This document shows positions 13,744 to 18,553 of a stretch of DNA of 18,553 nucleotides, piece after piece. Positions within the stretch are counted from its first letter, which is position 1. Each line of letters opens with the position of its first letter. Origin of the DNA: an uncultured Alistipes sp. (GTDB lineage: Bacteria > Bacteroidota > Bacteroidia > Bacteroidales > Rikenellaceae); contig USBO01000020.1 of the NCBI GenBank assembly GCA_900552955.1, forward strand, positions 1 to 18,553, in the 5' to 3' direction. Position numbers and translations under genes: made by a program. The notes under the pieces were generated by a model that searched no databases, was not told the origin of the DNA, and saw nothing but the letters and a program-made list of their open reading frames with translations.

Positions 13744-14606
13744 GGGGCGGCGGAGCGCCGGAAGGGCACGGGGCTCCGAACGGGACGCCCGAAACGGGCC
13801 GTCTCTGTTATTTCTCCCCGACGGGGACGTCGCGCCGTGTGGCGGAGGCCGTCGGCCGTGGGCTGAACGCGTCGCGGACGGCGGCCTGCGATGCGACGCA
13901 CGGTGCGGTGACGTGTGCCGCCGCACGGGAGGATGTCGCGGTCTTCGCCGTGCCCGTCTATGGGGGTCATGCGGCCCCCACGGCGTTGCAGCGGCTGGAG
14001 GCGGTGCGCGGCGACGGCACGCCGGCCGTGGTGATCGTGCTCTACGGCAACCGTGCCTACGAGCGGGCCGTGCGCGAACTGGCGGACTTCGTGACGGCGC
14101 GGGGCTTCGTGCCTGTGGCTGCGGCGGCTTTCGTGGGCGAGCACTCCTACTCCACGGCGCGCTGGCCGATTGCGGCGGGGCGTCCCGACGCGGCCGACCG
14201 TGCCGACGCCGAGGCGTTCGGTCGTGCGGTGGCGGCGAAGCTCGCGGCCGAAGGGGTGCGGGCCGTCGATGCGGCGCAATTGCCGGCCGTGCGCAACGGG
14301 ATGCTGGCGACGTGGCGTTTCATCCGCTTCGTGATCGGTTACCGACGCCGGCAGAAACGGCATCCGCAGCGGGTGACGGTCGCCGCATCGGCCGACCGGT
14401 GCACGCATTGCGGTCGTTGCGCGAGCCTCTGTCCCACGGGTGCCATCGTCGCCGGCGGGGAGGAGCGCACCGACACGGCGCGGTGCATCCGTTGCTGCGC
14501 CTGCGTCAAGGGATGTCCTGTGGGTGCACGCAGCTACGATTCGCCCTTCGCTCCGGTGCTGTCGCGCAATTTCGCACGGCGCAAGCGGAATCTCATGCTT
14601 TTGTAA
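13734..14606 (+). CDS. EFR1-type flavodoxin / 2x[4Fe-4S] ferredoxin fusion protein
   Basis: A 290-aa protein. Residues about 22-180 form a flavodoxin-like domain with the FMN phosphate loop FSPTGTSRR at 27-35 and VPVYGGHAAP at 73-82. A short basic linker (about 195-212) leads to a bacterial-type ferredoxin domain. Two complete CxxCxxCxxxCP motifs are present: Cys223/226/229/233 (CTHCGRCASLCP) and Cys251/254/257/261 (CIRCCACVKGCP), enough for two [4Fe-4S] clusters. It should move electrons between ferredoxin and flavin carriers in the cytoplasm. The only in-frame ATG near the domain start is 13734, which overlaps the nitroreductase stop and points to translational coupling. The first 20 residues are Gly/Pro-rich and not conserved in type. 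It ends 6 bp from the convergent GNAT gene. Confidence 0.9.
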   Translation: MALRGGGAPEGHGAPNGTPETGRLCYFSPTGTSRRVAEAVGRGLNASRTAACDATHGAVTCAAAREDVAVFAVPVYGGHAAPTALQRLEAVRGDGTPAVVIVLYGNRAYERAVRELADFVTARGFVPVAAAAFVGEHSYSTARWPIAAGRPDAADRADAEAFGRAVAAKLAAEGVRAVDAAQLPAVRNGMLATWRFIRFVIGYRRRQKRHPQRVTVAASADRCTHCGRCASLCPTGAIVAGGEERTDTARCIRCCACVKGCPVGARSYDSPFAPVLSRNFARRKRNLMLL

Positions 14607-14612
14607 AGCGGG

Positions 14613-15068
14613 TTATATCCTTTCGAGCGGCTGTTCGAGCACGATCATGTCGCGCAGCGGCACACCCTCCTCGACGATCGGATGGTCGTAGTTGCGGGTG
14701 AAGAAGTCGGGAATGCGCCCCACGGGCCGGAAGCCGCAGGCGGCGTAGAAACGCAGCGTCGAGGGTGTTTCGCCCGTGCCGACGCGCAGCGTGCGGTAGC
14801 CGCGGAGGGCATAGCGCCGCACGATGTGGGCGACCATCCGCCGGCCGCAGCCCTGCCGCTGGCGGGAGGGTTCGACGGCCAGATTCTTCAGTTCGCAGCG
14901 GCCGCCGCCCTCGTCGGTGACGACTGCCACGGCGCACGGATCGGGGTCGAAGAGCACGAGCAACGTACCGCGGGGCAGATAGCGCATGACCATCTCCTCC
15001 TGCTCGTCGCCCAGGAGCAGCAGCGGCAGGAAGCGCCGTTTTCCCTCGGTTATTTCGCGGATTTCCAT
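14613..15068 (-). CDS. GNAT-family N-acetyltransferase
   Basis: A 151-aa single-domain acetyltransferase. Motif A is LAVEPSRQRQGCGRRMV at 63-79, with the acetyl-CoA pyrophosphate loop QGCG at 72-75. Motif B follows as TLRFYAACGFRPVGRIPDFF at 104-123, the usual FYxxxGF signature. It transfers an acetyl group from acetyl-CoA to an amine of unknown identity. It starts only 2 bp after the pentapeptide-repeat gene, so it is the third member of the ung cluster. The frame remains open far upstream in GC-rich DNA, but the ATG at 15068 (MEIREITEGKR) matches the fold's beginning. Confidence 0.88.
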   Translation of the reverse strand: MEIREITEGKRRFLPLLLLGDEQEEMVMRYLPRGTLLVLFDPDPCAVAVVTDEGGGRCELKNLAVEPSRQRQGCGRRMVAHIVRRYALRGYRTLRVGTGETPSTLRFYAACGFRPVGRIPDFFTRNYDHPIVEEGVPLRDMIVLEQPLERI

Positions 15069-15070
15069 TT

Positions 15071-15748
15071 TCAGTCGGACTCTTCGGCGCTTTGCGTCCG
15101 CACGACCACGCCCAGCAGCGGCAGCAGGTCGAGCGCCTGCATCGGAGCGACGATCGCACCCCGCAGGTCGTCGATCCGGAGCCGCAGATCGCCCAACTGC
15201 GTTTGTCGCAGGTCGATCCCGCGCAGCGACGTGTGCGCGAATTCGGTGCTGCGGAGCACCGACCCGTCGAACCCCGCGCCGTCGAGGCGGCAGTCGTTGA
15301 ACGCCGCCTCGGTCAGATCGCACTCGTCGAACCGCACCTGCCGCAGGCGGCTGCCCGAGAGGTTGAGGTAGCGGCCGTTGCAGCGTTCGGCACGCACATG
15401 GTTGAGCGTGGCGCCGGTCAGCGCGGCGCCCAGCAGTTTGCAGCCGACGAACTCCACGCGGTTGAGCGCCGCACCGTGGAGATCGGCGTTCGAGAGGTCG
15501 CACCCCTCGAAACGAATGTCGCTCAACTGCGCGCCGTGGAGCTTGCATTCGGAGAAGACGACGCCCCGGAAGAGGCAGTCGTGCCACACGGCGTGGGCGG
15601 CCGCCAGCGGGCCGACCGTGCAGCGCTCCACGCTCCGCTCTGTCCAGTCGTCGGCGTGGCGGCCGAGGGCGTCGGCATCGGCGGCGCGCAAGGCGCCGAG
15701 TCGGGGTGCGGCGGGGCGTGCGCCCGCCTCTTTCTTGGGGGATTTCAT
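15071..15748 (-). CDS. Pentapeptide-repeat protein
   Basis: A 225-aa protein with a poorly conserved N-terminal 50 residues, then continuous A(D/N)LxX-type pentapeptides from about 55 to 197 (for example LSNADLHGAALNRVEF at 85-100). These should form a right-handed quadrilateral beta-helix. Central positions are mostly Leu, Phe or Val, with Cys recurring at DC and GC positions. The C-terminus GAIVAPMQALDLLPLLGVVV (197-216) resembles the dimerisation tail of Qnr/McbG-like proteins. Some such proteins mimic DNA and protect gyrase, but most are uncharacterised, and Qnr activity is not claimed. It sits 4 bp after ung and 2 bp before the acetyltransferase gene, clearly one transcript. Confidence 0.87.
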   Translation of the reverse strand: MKSPKKEAGARPAAPRLGALRAADADALGRHADDWTERSVERCTVGPLAAAHAVWHDCLFRGVVFSECKLHGAQLSDIRFEGCDLSNADLHGAALNRVEFVGCKLLGAALTGATLNHVRAERCNGRYLNLSGSRLRQVRFDECDLTEAAFNDCRLDGAGFDGSVLRSTEFAHTSLRGIDLRQTQLGDLRLRIDDLRGAIVAPMQALDLLPLLGVVVRTQSAEESD

Positions 15749-15752
15749 CGGG

Positions 15753-16415
15753 TCACCATTCGATTTCGGGAATGCCGTGCGCCCGCAGGTAGGCGTTCGT
15801 GCGGCTGAAGTGGCGGCAGCCGAAGAATCCGCGGTCGGCCGACCGCGGCGAGGGGTGTGCCGCCGTGAGGATCAGATGACGGTCGGGGTCGATGAGCGCC
15901 GCTTTCTGCTGGGCGGCGGCGCCCCAGAGCAGGAAGACCAGATGGTCGCGCCGCTCGCTGAGGCGCCGGATGACGGCGTCGGAGAACTCCTCCCAGCCGC
16001 GGCCGCGGTGCGATCCGCTTTGGTAGGCGCGTGTGGTGAAGATCGTGTTCATCGACAGCACGCCCTGCGCGACCCACCGTTCGAGTCGTCCCGAGGCGGG
16101 GACGGGGCGTCCCGTGTCGTCGTGCACCTCACGGAAGATGTTCTGCAGCGACCCGGGGATGGGCACGCCGTCGGGCACCGAGAAGCAGATGCCGTAGTAG
16201 AAACGCGGATCGGGGTAGGGATCCTGCCCGAGAATCACGACGCGCACGCGGTCGAACGGGCAGAGGTTGAAGACGCGGAAAAGATCGCGGTTGACGGGGC
16301 AGACCCGCTGCGTGCGGTACTCCTCGCGCACGAAGGCGGCCAGTCGGGCGAAGTAGGGTTTGTCGAACTCCTCCTGCAACTGCGTGCGCCAGCTCTCTTG
16401 GATCTTCACCTGCAT
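15753..16415 (-). CDS. ung: Family-1 uracil-DNA glycosylase, divergent type
   Basis: The 220-aa enzyme removes uracil from DNA to start base-excision repair. Asp65 in GQDPYP (63-68) is the water-activating residue, Asn123 in MNTIFTTRA (122-130) reads uracil, and His187 in AHPSPRS (186-192) completes the site. FLLWGAAAQ at 161-169 and RGFFGCRHFSRTN at 195-207 are family hallmarks. Motif A departs from the usual GQDPYHGPGQAHG: it is GQDPYPDPRFYYG, with Pro for the His and RFYYG for GQAHG. Catalytic residues are intact, so activity is expected. The ATG at 16415 gives the family's normal length; 16463 would add a 16-residue extension. It leads a compact cluster with the pentapeptide and GNAT genes. 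No convincing -7 box is seen before it. Confidence 0.92.
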   Translation of the reverse strand: MQVKIQESWRTQLQEEFDKPYFARLAAFVREEYRTQRVCPVNRDLFRVFNLCPFDRVRVVILGQDPYPDPRFYYGICFSVPDGVPIPGSLQNIFREVHDDTGRPVPASGRLERWVAQGVLSMNTIFTTRAYQSGSHRGRGWEEFSDAVIRRLSERRDHLVFLLWGAAAQQKAALIDPDRHLILTAAHPSPRSADRGFFGCRHFSRTNAYLRAHGIPEIEW

Positions 16416-16514
16416 GGGTCGGTAGTCTCTTCGGAAGTCATGACTTTCCGGTCGGAAATGCAACTCTTTCGGGCAGTCCGTCCGGGCCGTTGCGGATGCA
16501 GGGCCTTCGGAACG

Positions 16515-16546
16515 GATCCCGCCGTTCGGGTTTCGGAAGCGGGATC
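16515..16546 (-). terminator. Hairpin after the zeta-like kinase / 52-aa gene pair
   Basis: A perfect 8-bp stem (GATCCCGC / GCGGGATC) with a 16-nt loop lies 18 bp after the stop at 16564 on the minus strand. No T-run follows (CGTTCC), so termination strength is uncertain and read-through into ung is possible. Confidence 0.45.
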
Positions 16547-16563
16547 GCTGCGGTGGGGGGAGG

Positions 16564-16722
16564 TTATTTCAGCTCCCGGGCTTTGATGCAGACGACTTTG
16601 CCGTCGCGGACGATGACCAGTTTGCCGTTCTCCTTCTTGGTCTTTTCGATCAGCCGTTTGCGGGCCAGAAGGATGCCGGCGTTGATCTTTTCCTGGAGTT
16701 GTTTGATTTCAATTTCGCTCAT
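16564..16722 (-). CDS. 52-aa partner of the zeta-like kinase, candidate antitoxin
   Basis: A small basic protein beginning MSEIEIKQLQEKINAGIL. Residues 1-30 look like one amphipathic, Lys/Glu-rich helix. The remainder (GKLVIVRDGKVVCIKAREL, 33-51) looks like a short beta-hairpin. Its ATG lies inside the last codons of the zeta-like gene (14-bp overlap, different frame), a coupling usual for functionally paired genes. I do not recognise a named family. Its size, position and overlap suggest an antitoxin or regulatory subunit; that is inference. In classic epsilon-zeta and PezAT systems the antitoxin gene comes first and is longer, so this arrangement is unlike those. It is followed by a hairpin at 16515-16546. 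Confidence 0.75.
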   Translation of the reverse strand: MSEIEIKQLQEKINAGILLARKRLIEKTKKENGKLVIVRDGKVVCIKARELK

Positions 16723-17290
16723 AGCTTACGAATTGTTGGTAGGCTAACGGATTTTCGATGTGCTTTGTTGTGTCGTTCTCGCCCGATGCGATGATGCGGA
16801 TATCGGCATCGGCGGAACTGTTGTCGTAGATGACCCAGTAGTCGCACAGCGGAGCGTAGAGTGCGACCATGTTGCGCATGCCGGTGGCGTAACGGCGGCG
16901 GATCACCTCCTCGGGGATGTCGTGACCGCCGTTGCTCACCCGCGTCGCAACGCGCACGATCGCCAGTTCCGGCGTGGGAAGCCAGAAGAAGAGCAGCGAA
17001 ACGAAATACCCCATCGCATGTGCCTGGTCGATGAACTTCACGTAGGAGCGGGTGGCCAGCGTCGTCTCGAAAGCGAAATCCTCGCCTGCGATCAGCAGGT
17101 CGTCCATGCGTTGCAGCATGAGCCGCCCCGCGTCGATGGCGACGCTTTCGGGATTGAAGGGTGAAAGACCTTTGGCGATTTCGTCGGCATTGACGAATTC
17201 GCGGCAGTCGAGCATCTCGGGCAGCACCGTATAGGAAGCCGTGGTTTTACCGGCGCCGTTGCATCCCGCTATGATGTAGAGTTTCGGCAT
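16709..17290 (-). CDS. Zeta-toxin-like P-loop kinase
   Basis: A 193-aa protein (from MPKLYIIAG). Walker A is GCNGAGKT at 9-16, with Lys15 and Thr16 for ATP. NADEIAKGLSP at 34-44 matches the catalytic Asp segment of zeta/PezT kinases. FETTL at 74-78 matches their substrate-side ETT element, and RVATRVSNGGHDIPEEVIRR (113-132) carries lid arginines. Zeta toxins phosphorylate UDP-N-acetylglucosamine and block cell-wall synthesis; chromosomal relatives may have other sugar or nucleotide substrates. ATGs at 17323, 17299 and 17290 are in frame, but the -7 box at 17311-17318 excludes 17323. The gene overlaps its 52-aa partner by 14 bp. Confidence 0.85.
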   Translation of the reverse strand: MPKLYIIAGCNGAGKTTASYTVLPEMLDCREFVNADEIAKGLSPFNPESVAIDAGRLMLQRMDDLLIAGEDFAFETTLATRSYVKFIDQAHAMGYFVSLLFFWLPTPELAIVRVATRVSNGGHDIPEEVIRRRYATGMRNMVALYAPLCDYWVIYDNSSADADIRIIASGENDTTKHIENPLAYQQFVSYERN

Positions 17291-17310
17291 GTCTGGCATG
17301 ATCGTGGGGA

Positions 17311-17343
17311 CAAATATAAACATTAATTCGGGAATTGCCCAAA
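17311..17343 (-). promoter_or_regulatory. Strong promoter of the zeta-like kinase, near-leaderless
   Basis: On the minus strand TTTG (17340-17343), a 21-bp spacer and TATATTTG (17311-17318) are exact matches to the Bacteroidetes consensus. The start of transcription should fall near 17304-17306, only 5-15 nt before the ATGs at 17299 and 17290. Confidence 0.78.
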
Positions 17344-17392
17344 TCCCGTTCCAGAAAATGCCCGAGCTCCGTTGCAGCGCCGCCGGCCGCCT

Positions 17393-18043
17393 TTATGCGT
17401 CGAGCATCCGCTGGATTTCGGCCCTGGGATCGTCGGCTCCGAAGACGGCGTTGCCGGCCACCAGCACGTCGGCGCCCGTGTCGAAGAGCAGGCGGGCGTT
17501 GTGGGCCGAGATGCCGCCGTCGACCTCGATGAGCGTCGGCAGTTGCGCCTCGTCGATCATGCGGCGCAGTTGCGCGATCTTATCCAGCGCGCCGTCCATG
17601 AACTTCTGTCCGCCGAAACCGGGTTCGACGCTCATGACGAGCACCAGGTCGAGCGACGGCAGCAGGTCGCGCAGCACGTCGGCCGAGGTGGCCGGTTTGA
17701 TCGAGATTCCCACGCGCGCGCCGGCGGAGCGGATCTCGTCGATGCAGCGGCGTGCGGCGTTGGTCGCCTCGTAATGGAAGGTCACCAGATCGGCGCCCGC
17801 CTCGACGAAGCGCGTGACGTACCGTTCGGGTTCGACGATCATCAGGTGGACGTCGAGCGTCTTGGCCGTGGCCTGCCGGATGGATTTGAGCACGGGGAAG
17901 CCGAACGAGATGTTGGGGACGAACAGACCGTCCATCACGTCGATGTGCAGCCATCGGGCGGCGCTTTTGTCGATCATCCGCGTGTCGCGGTCGAGGTGGC
18001 CGAAATCGGCCGAGAGCATGGAGGGGGCGATGATGCGTTGCAT
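17393..18043 (-). CDS. rpe: Ribulose-phosphate 3-epimerase
   Basis: The 216-aa enzyme interconverts ribulose-5-phosphate and xylulose-5-phosphate in the pentose-phosphate pathway. It is a canonical TIM barrel: IAPSMLSADF at 5-14, metal ligands His33 and Asp35 in LHIDVMDG (32-39), His66 in DVHLMI, VEPGFGGQKF at about 139-148, and Asp175 in EVDGGI (173-178) as the second catalytic acid. An upstream in-frame extension to 18172 is made only of repeat sequence and covers the promoter, so the ATG at 18043 is the start. Its promoter is in the first unit of the repeat array. It runs toward the zeta-like gene, 70 bp from that gene's -7 box, with no obvious terminator between. Confidence 0.96.
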   Translation of the reverse strand: MQRIIAPSMLSADFGHLDRDTRMIDKSAARWLHIDVMDGLFVPNISFGFPVLKSIRQATAKTLDVHLMIVEPERYVTRFVEAGADLVTFHYEATNAARRCIDEIRSAGARVGISIKPATSADVLRDLLPSLDLVLVMSVEPGFGGQKFMDGALDKIAQLRRMIDEAQLPTLIEVDGGISAHNARLLFDTGADVLVAGNAVFGADDPRAEIQRMLDA

Positions 18044-18067
18044 AGGGTGTGGCGTTATTTTTTGAAG

Positions 18068-18098
18068 CAAAGATACGAAAAGTCGAGCGCAGAAGCAA
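18068..18098 (-). promoter_or_regulatory. Promoter of rpe, inside repeat unit 1
   Basis: On the minus strand TTGC (18095-18098), a 19-bp spacer and TATCTTTG (18068-18075) give a full promoter about 25 bp before the rpe ATG. Units 2 and 3 repeat the same -7 box at 18142-18149 and 18216-18223. Confidence 0.8.
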
Positions 18099-18302
18099 GC
18101 GTCAGCTTGTTTATGCCGAGACGGAGTATCTAAGACGAAGTCAAAGATACGAAAAGTCGAGCGCAGAAGCAAGCGCCGGCTTGTTTATGCCGAGACGGAG
18201 TATCTAAGACGAAGTCAAAGATACGAAAAGTCGGGTGCCGAAGCAAGCGCCGGCTTGAATCTGCTGCGACGACGTCTCTGAGGCATGGCCGACGTGCGTA
18301 AC
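18069..18302. repeat. Tandem array of three 74-bp promoter repeats
   Basis: Units start at 18069, 18143 and 18217, exactly 74 bp apart; units 1 and 2 are nearly identical. The plus-strand order is AAAGATACGAAAAGTCG, then GAAGCAAGC with a partial inverted arm (GGCTTG), then ATGCCGAGACGGAGTATCT, then AAGACGAAGTC. Unit 3 diverges after its hairpin: its tail (GTCTCTGAGGCATGGCC, then GTGCGTAA) resembles the array at 12936 more than units 1-2. All three carry the minus-strand TATCTTTG box. The array takes up most of the 364-bp gap between rpe and the gene starting at 18408. Confidence 0.92.
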
Positions 18303-18369
18303 GGATTGCCGATTCGCAATTTTTTTTGCCGTCCGTGCCGTGGGACGGGGCGGTTTGTTTGGGCGGCGC

Positions 18370-18400
18370 TTGCCGGAACGCTGCGGAGTTCGTATATTTG
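18370..18400 (+). promoter_or_regulatory. Promoter of the right-edge gene, leaderless
   Basis: TTGC (18370-18373), a 19-bp spacer and TATATTTG (18393-18400) match the consensus. The ATG is at 18408, only 7 nt after the -7 box, so the message would begin at or within a few bases of the start codon. Confidence 0.7.
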
Positions 18401-18407
18401 CGTTCGT

Positions 18408-18553
18408 ATGGAGACACTATCGATCGTCATTGCGATTGTGGCCGCGGCCGGATGCGCCGCGGCGGCAGGGATGTGGCTGCGGGCAAGGGCGGGTGCCGCC
18501 GATGTCCGGTCGGCCTGTGCGGCCGCCGAGCGGCGTGCGGCCGAGATGGAGGC
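18408..18553 (+). CDS. N-terminally anchored membrane/coiled-coil protein, possibly RmuC, 5' part only
   Basis: 48 complete codons run off the right edge. Residues 4-23 (LSIVIAIVAAAGCAAAAGMW) form one transmembrane helix. Beyond it, from about residue 24, lies an Ala/Arg/Glu-rich stretch (SACAAAERRAAEME) that looks like the start of a coiled coil. This layout fits RmuC (a DNA-recombination-limiting protein with an N-terminal anchor and long coiled coil), but also other anchored coiled-coil proteins. The name is a guess until the nuclease-like domain is seen. The reading frame and promoter support the gene itself. A later in-frame ATG at residue 22 would lose the membrane helix. Confidence 0.6.
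   Translation, partial: METLSIVIAIVAAAGCAAAAGMWLRARAGAADVRSACAAAERRAAEME

Noticed and set aside
11593..13926. 777-codon minus-strand frame spanning the peptidase, repeat array and nitroreductase region
   Set aside because: It is out of frame with the S37 peptidase and runs through repeats and antisense of the nitroreductase. Low-complexity Arg/Ala/Pro composition and no domain.
15071..15748. Calling the pentapeptide protein a quinolone-resistance (Qnr) determinant
   Set aside because: Only the fold and a similar C-terminal tail can be seen. The loops needed for gyrase protection cannot be judged, and most such proteins have no known resistance role.
18044..18172. N-terminal extension of rpe read from the repeats
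   Set aside because: It would place the -7 box inside the coding region, and its residues derive only from repeat sequence. The family N-terminus begins at 18043.
18069..18302. Integron attC-type sites
   Set aside because: Imperfect palindromes of similar size are present, but there is no integrase, no gene cassettes between units, and no recognisable attC core pattern at unit ends.
18321..18348. Terminator at the T-run and hairpin before the right-edge gene
   Set aside because: The T-run precedes the CCGTCC/GGACGG stem on the plus strand and gives an A-run after it on the minus strand, so neither direction has hairpin-then-T order.

Overview
The window reads as a GC-rich chromosomal segment of a Bacteroidetes bacterium, most likely Alistipes or a close Rikenellaceae relative. 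The evidence is the promoter style and the gene content. Most transcription units start with the Bacteroidetes -7 box (TAnnTTTG, here TATCTTTG, TACATTTG or TATATTTG), often with a TTTG/TTGC-like -33 box 19-21 bp upstream. Strong Shine-Dalgarno sequences are absent. The trigger factor, transketolase and NagB/LmbE fusion are of Bacteroidetes type. The genus is an inference. I saw no tRNA, rRNA, insertion sequence, phage gene or CRISPR array.

Layout. At the left edge is the 5' part of a ribulose-phosphate-epimerase-family gene (minus), divergent from a secreted metallophosphoesterase (plus) that ends at a clear terminator. Next is a two-gene amino-sugar operon (plus): a 648-aa fusion of a NagB-like domain, which lacks two catalytic residues, to an intact PIG-L/LmbE deacetylase, followed by a complete NagB. 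A convergent terminator region separates it from transketolase (minus). The proteostasis cluster tig-clpP-clpX (minus) follows, then an EamA-type transporter (plus) converging on a secreted S37-type peptidase (minus). A repeat-rich divergent region leads to a nitroreductase translationally coupled to a flavodoxin/2x[4Fe-4S] protein (plus). These converge on a tight minus-strand group: ung, a pentapeptide-repeat gene and a GNAT acetyltransferase. Further right are a zeta-toxin-like kinase overlapping a 52-aa partner (minus) and a complete rpe (minus). Last is the 5' end of a plus-strand membrane/coiled-coil gene, possibly rmuC, that runs off the window.

Functional links. NagB makes fructose-6-phosphate, a substrate of transketolase, and Rpe works in the same pentose-phosphate network, so central sugar metabolism recurs in separate units. 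tig, clpP and clpX form the familiar folding/degradation set.

The least ordinary elements are three: (1) a dispersed 72-74-bp repeat family, found as two three-unit arrays and one half copy, whose gene-proximal unit supplies a complete TTGC-N19-TATCTTTG promoter to three unrelated minus-strand genes; (2) the zeta-like kinase with its overlapping 52-aa partner, read from a strong promoter with almost no leader; (3) the NagB-like domain with Gln at two catalytic positions, fused to a deacetylase and next to a normal NagB.
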